From Siniperca chuatsi (Eukaryota; Chordata; Actinopteri; Centrarchiformes; Sinipercidae), in assembly GCF_020085105.1 (NCBI RefSeq), contig NC_058063.1:17764262-17828261 (forward strand): a stretch of DNA of 64,000 bases, in the 5' to 3' direction. The translations under genes were made by a program, and so were the position numbers. The notes below the pieces were generated by a model that did no database searches, was not told the origin of the DNA, and worked only from the letters and a program-made list of their open reading frames with translations. Below are positions 52,786 through 64,000 of this stretch, piece after piece (position 1 is the first letter of the stretch; every line of letters starts with the position of its first letter).

Positions 52786-55700
52786 CTCAGAGGAGAGACT
52801 GTAGCACGTAAAATCTCCAATTATCTCAATGTGAACGGTTGTTGCATCTTACCCCTCCACAATGGCAGGCTTTTCACCCCATCTTTTAGTGTGGCCGTTG
52901 TGAAAAGCTAAAAACACACAAAAAAAACCCCACACTGTACGCACTAGTTCGTTTCAAGCATACCATGGCCTTAAGCCCCAGCCGCTCTGTAGAAAGTAAA
53001 GTACATGGCAAAATGTCTGCTGCCAGGAGGAACTTGTGTACAGGCATCCTCCCTGTTAAAATGCCTTTGCTCAACACAATGACTCTTTATTTGAAGCAGA
53101 GCTTTCCTTCAGATGATCTTGACCTTTTGACCTCTCAGAGGGCAGGAACAGGTGAAAAGAGAACTCCCCTGTAATGAACGTTAAATAATCCCAGTGATAC
53201 ATGTTTATTGCAGCATCTCTTGTGGAGTTGCTAGGAAACGTTCGACATGTTTTTGACCCTTTTGTTGGCTTTGTTGGCTATTGCTAGATGCATTGTCCAT
53301 GTGCATTGCTTGTCAGCCCAGATATACTCTAAAATGGATGTGGACATGGACAGTGGACATGCACATGGTTTTATTAATACTACATTAGGTGTCTGCATAC
53401 ACTGATGTGTTGACTCATGTTTGTAGGCACATAGGCTACAGTCATGCAGACAAATGACAACATTTACGGTATGTGGACCATCACAGCTATGCGAATATGG
53501 AAAGTATAACTTAACAGTAGAGCCCAGTAAAGGAATCTGTTTTTGTTTACAATTTTAAAAATCCCTGGTGATGTTGTTTTTCATACTATAACAGGACTTC
53601 CAAAAGTTGCTGTCAGGTGGACAGACTTACTTTAGCCAGAGTCAAAATGACCAATTTGGCTGGTAAGCTGCTGTTGGTGTCGTCCCACCCTGGTCAGGCA
53701 GTTTTTTTACCCACCTACATGCCAATCTTAGCCGAAATCTTAACCACAGCTTTTGGCTCAGCTGCTTAGTCAGGCTGTCCTGTGAGTACTGAGGTCATTT
53801 TCAGGCTTTCTACTCAGTAGCAGCTAAGGTTATGGTAACTTAATACAACATGCCACATCATTTTTACCAGCTGGCTGAGCTGCTGGCCCACATGTCCTTT
53901 AACATCAAGTTGTGTTGGGCCTTTTTTAGCCAAACCTTAAAACTGGGATTATTTCAAAGTTGTTATACAAACATTTATTTCCCCTGTACAATAATGAATA
54001 GGATTTTAAGAATAATGTTGAATTTTTTTTAAGTGGAAGTGAGGAAACATAAAAATAATCTTCAAAAAATAGTTGGTTAACTGTTTTCTTTCCCTTAAAG
54101 TCCAATATGTGTGTGTGCTAATGTTGTTAGCTGTTGCTTTAGTCCCATCTGTGATTTGAGCCCCCACAACATTTCTCTGTGACTCTGTGATTCTTTACGT
54201 TAGCTACTATTACCTGTTGCTGTGAGTTTTGACAGTCTCCTCATTTGTCATCACTGACAGACAGTTAATGCTAGCTAGACTCTCTCCTTTCTGTACTGTG
54301 TGTGCAGGAGCCGCCGATTACTAAGCAAGTGTTGAAATAACATAAAAGAAAATACACGTCCTGTGGGAATCAGTGCTAACATTAGCCACCTAGACTAACT
54401 AGCTTCCACTTTCTGAGTGAAAGTTAGTTAGCCTAGCCTGCTAGCTTCCACTTTCTGAGTGGAATATGAACTTAACAGCTTGATGGGTCCTCCCAAATGT
54501 TACACGCTTTAAAGGGACAGACTTCTTAAATTGCTAATAGTTGAAAGTCAACACTATGTGGGCTTGTTGAAAAAGGGAAATATTGTATAAACGGTCATAG
54601 GCTAAACAGGGCTATGACGTGCTCTAGTCAGTAGTGGAAGTTGACAACGTGTCTCCTCACAACACTGGGTCTTAAATGTCAGTCAAACAGTGCCATGGGA
54701 AGCTAAGATGCTGTTTCCACAAATATGTCAAAAAACGGTTTTATCATCTTTTGAAAAAATATGCACAGTAGCTACAGTGTCATTGTAGTTATTCTTTACA
54801 CTAAACGTGTGGAGAATTAAAACATCAATTTGTCTTTAAAGATCAATATATTTGCTTTTGAATCTTGATTCCTCCCCATATTTAGTGTTTTCCTTTTCTG
54901 TCATTCTGTCACTCTGTTACTCTACTGCTCTCCCATTGCACAGTGTACACACATGGAGTGATTTATTGCCATCCACTGAATACCACTAAAAAAAGTATTC
55001 AGGGAACTGAAAGGGTTCAGTGTAATTTAAGGACATTTAAGGATACAAATGGTCCAGCTTATTTCCTGCTATTTGTGTTACATTGATTCCAGCCCTGATT
55101 AGACCTGCTGCTGAAGGGTGTAGCTGGTTAGTAACATGGTGGGGTCGTCTGTGTCTTAAGTGATTGTAGGTGAGTCTAATGCTATCTTAACAGAGCGGTA
55201 CAGCCCCTCCCCTGGCTGCAGCGCCGAGATAGGCCCAGTTTAGACTACCGGGCAGGAAAAAGGCTTACTGCTGACTGTCTGGATACGTCTGTTTCAAGTG
55301 AAGCTCAAGGGAATGCATGTCAATTGTTTGAGTGTGTGAGACTCTCTGTGTGTTTGCGTGTGGGAAGAGGGAGAAACTGTAGTGGTGTTTTTGCCTCTCT
55401 GTAAGAGTGCTTCAGTCTCTTTGAGTGTATGGAAGCAGTTGCATACACGCTACACAGTCAGTGAATACGTAATACCCACTGCGCACTCAAGTAATGATTG
55501 AGTGAACAAATATCACTGCACACTTCACTTGAAAGCACATTCAACAGGACCTCACCTGACCAGATCATGCTATAAAGCAACACTGAGGAGAAGCAGTATA
55601 GAAGCAGCCTGCTTTTTTAGAGTCTAATACATAATTCAGGGTCTATAAAACATTTGTGACATTACTTGAAAGTCTTAGTTTGCTTTAAATTACATTAGTC

Positions 55701-55992
55701 ATGCTAAAGTCATGCTAGAAATTCCCAATGTAATTCGCTTTCTTTTGCATAATTCCACACATTTTTTCCTATCATGTACTAATTTATTATTAAATAATAA
55801 AGTTAACCACATCTTCAACATCCCAAATCCCCCCTGCTCCTTCAGCCATAGCACTACCATATATACCTGAATTATAAATGCTTCTTTGAAGTCAGTATTG
55901 ATGAGCAAGTGGCAAGTTACCACCCTGCATCTTATTTGATGTGGTCAATCAGAAGTGCTCCTGTACACGTCATAGAGACATGCAAGTCTTAA

Positions 55993-56599
55993 AGCTGCAC
56001 TAATCAGTATTTGTATACTAACAATGGATCAAATGACTGTGTGTAATGTGAAAGGGGTCGCCTGTAGTGACAAACCCCAAAGAAAATGATCAACCAGTTT
56101 CCCTCAGCTCTATGGGGCACTGACGCTCTTTAAGCTCATTGTTTTGGTTTTCTGGTCTGCAACTTTACCGTTTTGGCTCACTCTCACCTCTCTCAACAAC
56201 CTTGTTTCTAGCCGCAGGTGAAAGCTGTTTTCAGTGGAAAAAGCTCTGAAAAATCCACTGTAAACTACCTGCCCACCACTAAGTGGCAGACAGGCAAAAT
56301 GAGCAATCAGCTAGTAAACATAGTGGGGCATTTAGCAGCTAAAGACCTAGATATTTTTCTTAGGAGTGGGTGAAAACAGAGCTAAAAGGAAATCGAATAT
56401 TGGACTTACATTCTTCATGTGGGCGGAAACAGGACTCCAAATGAATGGTCATGTTGCTCTGTGTATCCTGAATGTGTAGATTTGCAATTATTTGCTAACA
56501 CGTTGAACATAACTTCAGAAGGTAATAACGTATGAAAATGTTGTGTTTTCAACTTGTTCTGCAGCCTCCAAGAGGCTAGAAAAGTCAGTTAATGCAGCT
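55993..56599. repeat. TTAA-flanked MITE (AGCTGCA ends), piggyBac-like
   Basis: The left end AGCTGCACTAA and right end TTAATGCAGCT differ by one base as inverted repeats. TTAA lies immediately outside both (55,989-55,992 and 56,600-56,603). Interior blocks ACAATGGATCAAATGACTGT and GGGGCATTTAGCAGCTAAAG recur as fragments near 26,572, 27,661 and 60,690. 607 bp, non-coding. Confidence 0.8.
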
Positions 56600-58034
56600 T
56601 TAAAACAGTGAAACAACCAAGTATGGTGATTTATTATTTGCAGATAACTTAAATGTTCCTCCATGGGTTGAGAAAATTGCTTATCTTTGTCTAAAAACAC
56701 TTTCATAACCCATTGAAATATCTGAAAAAAATCCTTGTCATCAAGCTTAAAACCCTTAAACCTCCTTTAAAAACTGCCATTTTTTAAAATTAAATCAGTA
56801 CTCTGAGAATTTATTAATTAAATGCCTTTCTCTCATTGGTAGACAGAAAAATGGACATTAACCATAAATCTCAAATTATTCTCAGCAGCAAACAAGCTGC
56901 AAGCTAGCGCTGTGTAAATTACTGCAAGTTGGCTAACAAGCTAGTGTACTTGTAGGACTGTTAATTATTATTTAGCATCTGCGTCCACAGATCTCGAAGA
57001 ACAGTTATCGGTACACTAAGAATGTATTTAACCTTTATTTATCCATGGAAATGTCACTGGACTAGTTGGGGTTAAGTGTCCTTCTCACGTGAACCCACGC
57101 TGTCACCTCGACTACACAAATCCAATGTAGTGTACTATACAGAGGGAACACTACATACTAATTTTATGCATTTTGTGTATTAAGTAATGATAGTGCATGG
57201 TTTTAAATAGGCTTTATCTGCGTCTGTGTTTGTGTGCGTGTGTTTGGGAACATTCAGTGCTTCTGTAGCTGCCCCGTTCTGATGTCTGGTTATTTTTAGC
57301 CGTGTTCTCTCTGGAGCCTTTGGCTGGGTTCAACTGCTTGTTTTTCTTCCTGTTCTCTACCTGTGTGCATGTACGTCTGTCTGCCTGCCTGCCATTCTCT
57401 CTGTCGGTGTCACTGTCTTTTTCTGACAGGAACCGGTAGACGTTCCCCCCAAGGCGTTCTCGCACAGACACACTCTCAGAGACATACAAGCAGAGACTTC
57501 AATCCTATTCACTTGACAAGATTTCCCGAATCCTCCCATGAAAACACAGCAGTTGGAGACGAAAGAGTTTGACTGTCCCTTATTCTCTGTCTCTATATAT
57601 TTCTGTGTGACTAAGAGAGACAGAGGAGAGACCGCTGTTATTTAAGACCTCAAGGGGAGAATTAAAGCTATAGAACCAGAGCTAGTTTATTAATAGACCA
57701 ACTTCTGGTGACACTTTGTCTAAGTGTCTACACTCTCTGCCTCTTTCTACCCTCCTTAATTCTCTGTTTCTGCTCTCTCTATTTCTCCTCCTCCCTTACT
57801 TCCTTGCTCATCATCTCATCCCTCTTTCCATCTTTCCTCCCTGTCCTCCCACATACAGATTCTCAGGGATTTGGGCAGATCGACTACTGATCTGATAGCA
57901 GTGGTCTTTTTTTCTTTATTTTATTTTATTTTTTTCAATTTAAAATCTAGCGACCTTACTGCTTGGGATCATTCTTCTATGTATAAGGTAACATAAGGCT
58001 GTAACCACACTTTTTTGGCTTGGCTCATGTTGTA

Positions 58035-58262
58035 GATAATTGCAAATAACAATTATTTTTCTGGTTAATCGAGGATTTCTTTGGGCTGAAAAATGTCCCA
58101 AACCCAAAGTTGTTTGGTTTACGATTACATAAGACAAAGAAAAGCAGCAAATCCTCAAACTTGAAGCTAGAACTAGAGAATCTTTGGTGATTTGGCTTGA
58201 AAGATGAAAATGAAGCAATTTTCAAAATAGTTGCTATTACTTTTATTCTGTCTATCAACTCA
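58035..58262 (+). repeat. MITE fragment of the AGGGCTGCAAC family
   Basis: CTGGTTAATCGAGGATTTCT, CCCAAAGTTGTTTGGTTTAC, GATTACATAAGACAAAGAAA and CAATTTTCAAAATAGTTGCT correspond to interior blocks of this family. The termini are lost. Confidence 0.5.
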
Positions 58263-59850
58263 GCTCTATTGTAGTGGAACGTTTTTAAGTTGCATTTTTA
58301 TCATTTCATTAACAGCAGTGACTAAGAAATGGTATACTGGGTTCGTCAAATATGGCCGGAACCCAATCCTTTTTCTAATGTCAGTAATCCCTCTCTTCTC
58401 CTCTACTTTGGGCCTAGTCCACACTAAGGTGGATAGAAATGAATATACCATTTACATGTGAAAATGACTTCCGTCCAACCAGGTAATTTTTCAAAAGTTC
58501 TCCACACTGAAATGCCTAAACTTTATGAAAACAGCTAAATCTCTTCCTCCCCTCCCGTTAGCAGTGCAGGCACAGTCTAGGTCAGTTTTGTAGCTTTTAA
58601 TTTGTTTCAGCATAGCTGAATACGCAGCTTAGTGGTTCTCTTTGCTGTCTGATAACAGCCAACTGACAGACCAAACAACAAGAATAAAATAGGGATTTGA
58701 TTTCAGCTTTTAAATGCTAGCTGTTAATCAGGGCAAAGCACAATTCCTGTTCTGTTGCACTGAGATTGTCAATCAAATCACTTTTAATGCTCTAGAAGTC
58801 GTCTTACAACAGGCCCACATAAGTCCACATAAGATAAAAGAGACATCCTGTCCACATTTTCAGGTCATTTTCAAGAAGTTCTCTGTCCACTCTAAATTGG
58901 CAATAGAGGAAAAAAAGGAAAACACAGAAACAGTCTGTTCATTCTGTTACCCCCTTCTCTACGTGATCACTTATTTTGTCTTTTAACATACCGCGGAAAT
59001 GCAATTTAGTTGTCATTGACATTTTTCTGTTTCTGTCATGAGAATAAAATAATTTTTTGTTTGTGGCTCGTAAATGCTACCTGTTAACCACAGTGAACAG
59101 TAACTCCTGTGCTGCTGCCATAAGACAGTCCGTCAAATCACTGTTTTATTCTCGAAGTCGTCTGACAGCATAAACATAAATACAGATCAATGATAAAACC
59201 TCTGAGATGTCATGGACTACATTGGCAGTAAAGTGAGTGACCATAGAAAGAATTGGATGTGACAGAGTCTGTGAAGGTGTACTTCATTGTGTAGTAAAAG
59301 CTTTGCTTTCCTCTCAACACTACAAAGTGTACAAAGTATTTACAAAAAGTACTGTTAGTTAGGGGTTTTAAAACGCCGGCTTAGTGTTATTGTAAAGCCA
59401 AAAACGAAAGCAAAACATGCGTTTTCAAATTTGGTTATGCTTACAGTTCTCTTACAATTCTTCACACCTCTCTCTTCTCCTTCTCCAACTCCTATCAGAA
59501 GGATTTGAGAGGGGAAGAAAGGAAAGGAGGGAGGGGTCGATGGGGAATCCTCTTTTGAGGCAAACTCTATCTGCAGTCCCTAACACAGAGGGAGACAGAG
59601 GAGAGAAGGAGATTACTAGTACATGCCAGACAAGGTGCTGATACTGCGGAGCGTTAATCTTTAACAGATTGGGGCCGCACTCCTCCCAGTGCTTTCTATG
59701 TCTGGCTTTTCATCTGTGTGTACATCCCCCTGTTACTCGGTACCTGTGCAGATTGTGAATGAAGGTCAGTCAACTCTGTGGCAGTACCCTTGTTCAGTTA
59801 GTAGTGTTATTAAACCTTGATAATCTCAATTCCCTGTGGAGTGATTGGAA

Positions 59851-60020
59851 CGGCAGGGTGGTCGAGCAGTTAGAGACACCATCCTTCAACTGTGCGACCA
59901 GCATTCAAGTCTTCTTGTTGGCATGTATCCAGCCAGCGGAAATGTCCTTGAGCAAGACATTGAATACCTACCAGCAACAGAGGTGTTGCTCTGTAGCATA
60001 GTTGACCTCTGACCTCCTTG
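59851..60020 (+). mobile_element. tRNA-derived SINE
   Basis: The head CGGCAGGGTGGTCGAGCAGT resembles an A-box region (TGGTCGAGCAGT), and GCATTCAAGTC about 40 bases on is a degenerate B-box (GGTTCAAGTCC type). The body has AATGTCCTTGAGCAAGACAT, common to several fish SINEs, then CAGAGGTGTTGCTCTGTAGC. It is a decayed retroposon, not a functional tRNA gene, because no cloverleaf 3' half follows. Confidence 0.7.
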
Positions 60021-60599
60021 GCGAGACCAAAAAGAGAAAATTCCCTTGAGATCAGCAAATAATTTTATTGGTTTTAGTTCGGTTCTGATCATGCAGGAAG
60101 GCTGCAAACATCAGGATATTTTAGGTGTTTTTCAGCTGAAAGTGTAGTAATTGGACATAAGACAGTCAATCATGTAAAGGCTGTTCTGTGTCAAGATACT
60201 GTACATATGTCCACATATTTCTGACTGATTTTCTTACTCCAGCGATAAAGTGGTTTGGCCTAGCTAACAGTCATTTCCAGGCTGCATATTTTGTCCAGAA
60301 TCTTCAAATCCAGCCAAGTTTAAAAGAATGAGCAGGCAATATGAGTGTTCAGATGACTGAAATAAATGCAAATAGTCAGCCAAAGCCTATTCAGAACATG
60401 GAACGTGGATGACAACATGTTTCAAAGCAAGAAACATGGACAAGAACCTGTCTCAGTGACTAAGCACAATTAATATTCAGATTAGGGCTGGTGCATAGAT
60501 TTTTATTTTTGCACGAAAAAATTCAGTTTCAAATAAAGGTAATTTTCAGTCTAAAAGTAATGTAAATTATAGTTGGCTACAGTAGTCATGAGTCACGGC

Positions 60600-60780
60600 A
60601 CTAAACTGTGACATGAATAGTTACACTATACAGTATGTGACTATATATACTCGCAGTTTACAGGACTGTTGCGACTAGCTGGTGAATATGCTGGAGCATT
60701 TAGCAGCTAAAGAGTCAGATATTTCCCTCAGACGTTGGTGGAGACTAAAAACAGCTAGCAGTTATTAAAGGTTTAAGGTT
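60600..60780 (+). repeat. Fragment of the AGCTGCA TTAA-type MITE
   Basis: GGAGCATTTAGCAGCTAAAG and a TGGTGGAGACTAAAAACAGC segment match the interior of the element at 55,993-56,599 (GGGGCATTTAGCAGCTAAAG). The ends are not preserved. Confidence 0.45.
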
Positions 60781-61537
60781 GCCAATGTTTAGAAATTGAA
60801 ATAGAATCTTTTTCAATTGATTTTTACTCATGTCAATGAAAAATGATCAGTTAATGAATAAAAAACATGTTGAATGAGAAAATCTGCTTTTCCTCTATGA
60901 AAGCTTTATTCAAACAATTGACATTAGCTGTTTCTGCAGTTAAGTAGCTATTTTAAATCATCAATGAAATACAAGCTTGCTGTTTCTGCTCAGCTCCTGC
61001 TCCACCCAGCATTATTCAAAATGACCAAACAGTATTAATAACTTTGAAGATGAAAGTTCTGCACAAGATACAACCTCACCTTTTGAGGACATAAACATAA
61101 TGAGAACAAGCAAGCATAGCACTTACAAAGCAAATAACGTTGTGCCAACTTTGCACATTGTTGGTTAATACATTCTTGACGAATCAAATTCTTAACAGTG
61201 GTTAATCAATCTTCGATTAGCCTAATCATTATCATCCCTACACCGAATCCAACTGTAAAATTGGGGTTAGATTGGCTGCAGGATAAAACTGATATGATCT
61301 GTCCGAACGTGCACTTCTGATTCTTCAAAATAGCTGTTAATGCTTACATTTTAAATATGCTATGGTTTGTGCTCTTGAGTGGATTGTGAGGATTCTTTAG
61401 CCATTTTTTCGTTTTATTTTCTACGTTGATGCACCAGACAGACAAAGAAATAGAAAGGGACTCAGGGACAGGAGACAAGTTTGTTTGCAGATCAGAAGAG
61501 ATGAAGAAGGAGATGAAAGTGGATAGACAAGCAGGAG

Positions 61538-61576
61538 TTTGTGTGTGTGTGTTTGTGTGTGTGTGTGCGTGTGTGT
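61538..61576. repeat. (TG)n-rich microsatellite
   Basis: An interrupted TG run with TTTG and GCG variants. Confidence 0.75.
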
Positions 61577-62792
61577 ATTGCCTAGAAGCGGGTGGATATG
61601 GGAGACTTAAAGGTGGATGAAGAGATGAGAGGAGAGCACAGATAGAAGGTAGCCAGCTGGGCCAGATGTGATCTCTGTCTCGTCCTCCTGCCCTTCTTCC
61701 TCTGCTTGATCTGACCACCTGCTTTCTCTCTCACACTCTCGCAAACACACACACAAACAGGCAGTCCTTCAAGTTCAGGTTTGAAGATGCTTACTGGCAC
61801 GACTGACAAACCGAAATAACAACCATGTCACAGAATACCGATACATTTCTCTTGTTTTATTTCATCAAAATGCAGCAAGCATACACACGAGCACATACTT
61901 CCTCCTCATCAGATCCCGAGTCTGGTTATTCCAGCTCTCACACTGGTCCCTTGGTACCAGGAAGTCTCTGGACTATTGTGGTGTGATCAAAGGCCGCAGA
62001 GGTCAACAGATGACCAGTAACAATGGACCTCAGATCAGAGAGGAACAGAGAAGGTCACTGTTGGGAATGAGATCACATTTACTCAGCAGTCATTCCTCCC
62101 ACATGTGTGTATGCAAGTGTGTTAGGTAATCACAGTGCTAATTTCTTGTATAAGGCAGCAACAATTCTTTTGGAGATGACAGAAGATTAACAGATGAGGG
62201 AAAACTAAATGTAAGAGAGAGGAGAAGGCTTGCAGAAGAAAGGAAGACACAAATTAACACTGACAGTGCAGACTCATTTGAAAACATTTGGCTTATTTGG
62301 GTCCAGGTTGCCATGGCAGCAGGTTTTGCTAAATAGCTCAGATTTCCTCCTACTACTCCTGGACGATTGCTCCTTCTGAATATGAGGTTTAGCTTTTGGC
62401 TGGATTCCTCCTTTCTAGGACCCTGGGACAAATTGTTCAAAATTGGGAACCACCAACTCTGTCTGCCAATCCATATATACTTGGGCTGCAACGTTATAAT
62501 TGTACTTAATAAATCGTCTTTTTGGGAGCATCCTTTCTCTTGGCATTGTTCTTGCCTACGGGCTGTGCATACACTAACTTGAAGCTTTTAAAAATTTGCC
62601 ACCAAAATTCATAAATACTTATTTTGCACTGTTGCAGTGGGCACTCTAAATTAGACTATCATACTCAAAGTCACCATACAGCTCAATGTAATGCAGTCTG
62701 ATTATCTAAAATCTCTGTATACACAACGCATACACTATTCTGTAAATAGATAATAAGGAAAAAGTTATAAAGAATAAAATTATCAAACTAGA

Positions 62793-63128
62793 AGGGCACT
62801 CGGAGAGCGCAGACCTCCTCCAAGGTCAATAGTCCAGTCTTCTGTGATATGCAAATCTGCAAGCGCTTCTTGATATATTTCCAAAATTATAAGAGTTACA
62901 GTATGTCAAAATATGGTGGTGTCAGCTGAAACCTCATCATCTCAGCTCACAATTGACCTTGCAATGTTAACGAAAGTTAAAGTAATTTGTGCATCCTCCC
63001 CGTGATTTGGATCCACCCCAAAATGTAATGGGTTCTTCCTTGGCCCATGATACACCCTTTTTCCGTATTCCTGCTGACAGACAGACAAACAGCACTGAAA
63101 ACAAAACCTCCTCGGCGGAGGCAATGAT
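62793..63128. repeat. GGCACTCGGAGAGCGCAGAC dispersed repeat
   Basis: It contains GGCACTCGGAGAGCGCAGAC, TTTGGATCCACCCCAAAATG, ATGGGTTCTTCCTTGGCCCA, CTGCTGACAGACAGACAAAC and CTCCTCGGCGGAGGCAATGA. I recognise this block order from many teleost genomes; the class is uncertain. Short open frames in it are not genes. Confidence 0.6.
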
Positions 63129-63639
63129 ATAATATCTGCCCAGCCTATACAAACAGCACTAGGTTAACCTTATGCAGAACAGACCAATTATATTCATACA
63201 AAACAGTCAAGTTTCCACCAAGACCCTTCGACTCAACTACAAGTATACTTTTAAGCTAAGATAGACTTTTGACATTGTGTTAAAATTTCTTACACCGAGC
63301 GCTTCAGTCCTCTGTTGTTTAACTATCTTGTAATTTGTCGGTGTCAATTAGCCGGGTCAGATTCCTTGTGCAGCTGTTGTGCAGGTAATTGCTCGCAGGA
63401 CGTTGAGGTGTCGGTCAGAGCCTGAGGCTGAGGCTTGTTAGACTGAATCTTATGTATTTTTCCATTTGTGGTCAGAATAATTGCTGAGGGTTTGCTAGAA
63501 GGGGAAAAAAAAAACACCCTCAGACCTGTTTCTGCTGCGGACCACGTCAGGAAAGGGAGGAGAGATAAAGCCAGGCGAGGAGGCTTGTCGAGCTGTGTGT
63601 GGATTCCTGCAAATTGTCCAGATGAAGAGACACTCATGT

Positions 63640-63905
63640 CTCTCATGTCTCATTATCCTTTTTTCGTTTGACTATCTCTTTCTCCTTTCCTCTATTCATG
63701 GTCACTCGTCTGTTTCTCTTTATTTTTATCTGGTTTTCTCTCTTTCTACCTCTCTGTTTGACTCATATCCTCCCTCATTTCTCTGTCTTTTACTCCCTTC
63801 CCTCTCTATTCTCTTTCTGTCTGCTTCTCTTTACCCCTACTCTCCTTTTTTTCTGTGCCATATGTTTGCCTCAATCGCCTTGCCTTCCCTTTTTCTCCCT
63901 GGTCT
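63640..63905. repeat. Pyrimidine-rich (CT/TTTCTC) low-complexity tract
   Basis: About 260 bases dominated by C and T on the plus strand. Long open frames here arise from the base composition. Such tracts can precede exons or form triplexes, but no acceptor followed by a coding frame was found. Confidence 0.6.
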
Positions 63906-64000
63906 GGGATCAGTGGCATCTAATGCTTCCCACTCTGCCTGATTAAGTCAGCACATGTACCCTCTTTACATTATCACTCACACACACACACACTCATGCA

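Larger units (their letters stand above)
47215..64000 (+). other. picalm intron 1 (at least 16.8 kb, extends past the window)
   Basis: The next exon should encode LIQCTNEMNVNIPQLAD-like sequence; I did not find it on the plus strand to the window end. The interval contains the repeats listed separately. The gaps between them (48,216-50,100, 50,219-52,121, 52,794-55,988, 56,604-58,034, 58,263-59,850, 60,021-62,792) show scattered microsatellites and AT-rich DNA but no supported exon. CTCCCACATACAG near 57,858 resembles an acceptor, but the following frame stops quickly. Confidence 0.6.

Noticed and set aside
57858..57890. Internal picalm exon after CTCCCACATACAG
   Set aside because: The frame after the acceptor-like site ends within about 10 codons and does not resemble the expected PICALM exon 2.
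59851..59925. Functional tRNA gene
   Set aside because: A-box and B-box are degenerate, the 3' half of a cloverleaf is missing, and the downstream body is that of a SINE.
61344..61718. 124-codon minus-strand open frame
   Set aside because: It runs through a TG/CA microsatellite and CT-rich sequence; composition-driven and without motifs.
63640..63946. Overlapping 92- and 115-codon plus-strand frames rich in Ser, Leu and Phe
   Set aside because: They are translations of a pyrimidine-rich low-complexity tract and not genes or membrane proteins.

Overview
This window is vertebrate nuclear DNA, almost certainly from a ray-finned fish. Coding sequence is a small fraction of it. It sits in short exons with GT/AG borders, separated by long AT-rich introns filled with teleost-type dispersed repeats: TTAA-flanked and hAT-type MITEs, long foldback palindromes, L2-like and RTE/Rex3-like LINE remnants, a tRNA-derived SINE, and CA and ATT microsatellites. 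The repeat mix looks percomorph; this is inference from repeats I recognise by eye. No prokaryotic operon, CRISPR array, rRNA or tRNA gene was seen.

Layout. (1) 4.2-11.9 kb, minus strand: a complete rab39b gene with three coding exons. They splice in frame to 213 residues, the length of human RAB39B, and the first exon matches human RAB39B as I remember it. (2) 11.9-18.6 kb: a head-to-head spacer between two Rab genes, with a tandem duplication, copies of a CAGTGGTGGAA-ended repeat, a CpG-richer block near 16 kb and a CA microsatellite. (3) 18.65-28.77 kb, plus strand: a complete four-exon Rab32/Rab38-family gene, most like RAB38, 233 residues. Its cysteine motif is not at the C-terminus but is followed by 11 more residues. 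LINE remnants lie in introns 2 and 3. (4) 28.8-31.4 kb: the region just 3' of rab38 is tandemly duplicated, and the second copy is split by about 1.1 kb. (5) 35.36-38.40 kb, plus strand: a two-exon gene for an 88-residue small membrane protein that I do not recognise. (6) 38.4-47 kb: mostly non-coding, leading to a GC-richer promoter/5'UTR block. (7) 47,085-47,214, plus strand: the first coding exon of a clathrin-assembly ANTH protein, best called picalm. Its second exon was not found, so intron 1 appears to run past the window end. That intron holds an intact-ended hAT MITE, a TTAA-type MITE, a SINE and other repeats.

Functionally, all three recognised genes act in membrane traffic. RAB39B acts in neuronal, Golgi and autophagy-linked transport. 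RAB38/32 acts in biogenesis of lysosome-related organelles such as melanosomes. PICALM acts in clathrin-coated vesicle formation. Their adjacency is a synteny observation, not evidence of shared regulation.

The most notable signals are: the extended tail of the Rab38-like protein; introns that split the usual downstream coding blocks of both Rab genes; the unidentified 88-residue membrane protein; a mosaic junction at 45,641-45,795 that joins copies of two distant loci through a 3-bp overlap; and the duplicated rab38 3' region. I found no convincing wholly new biological system.
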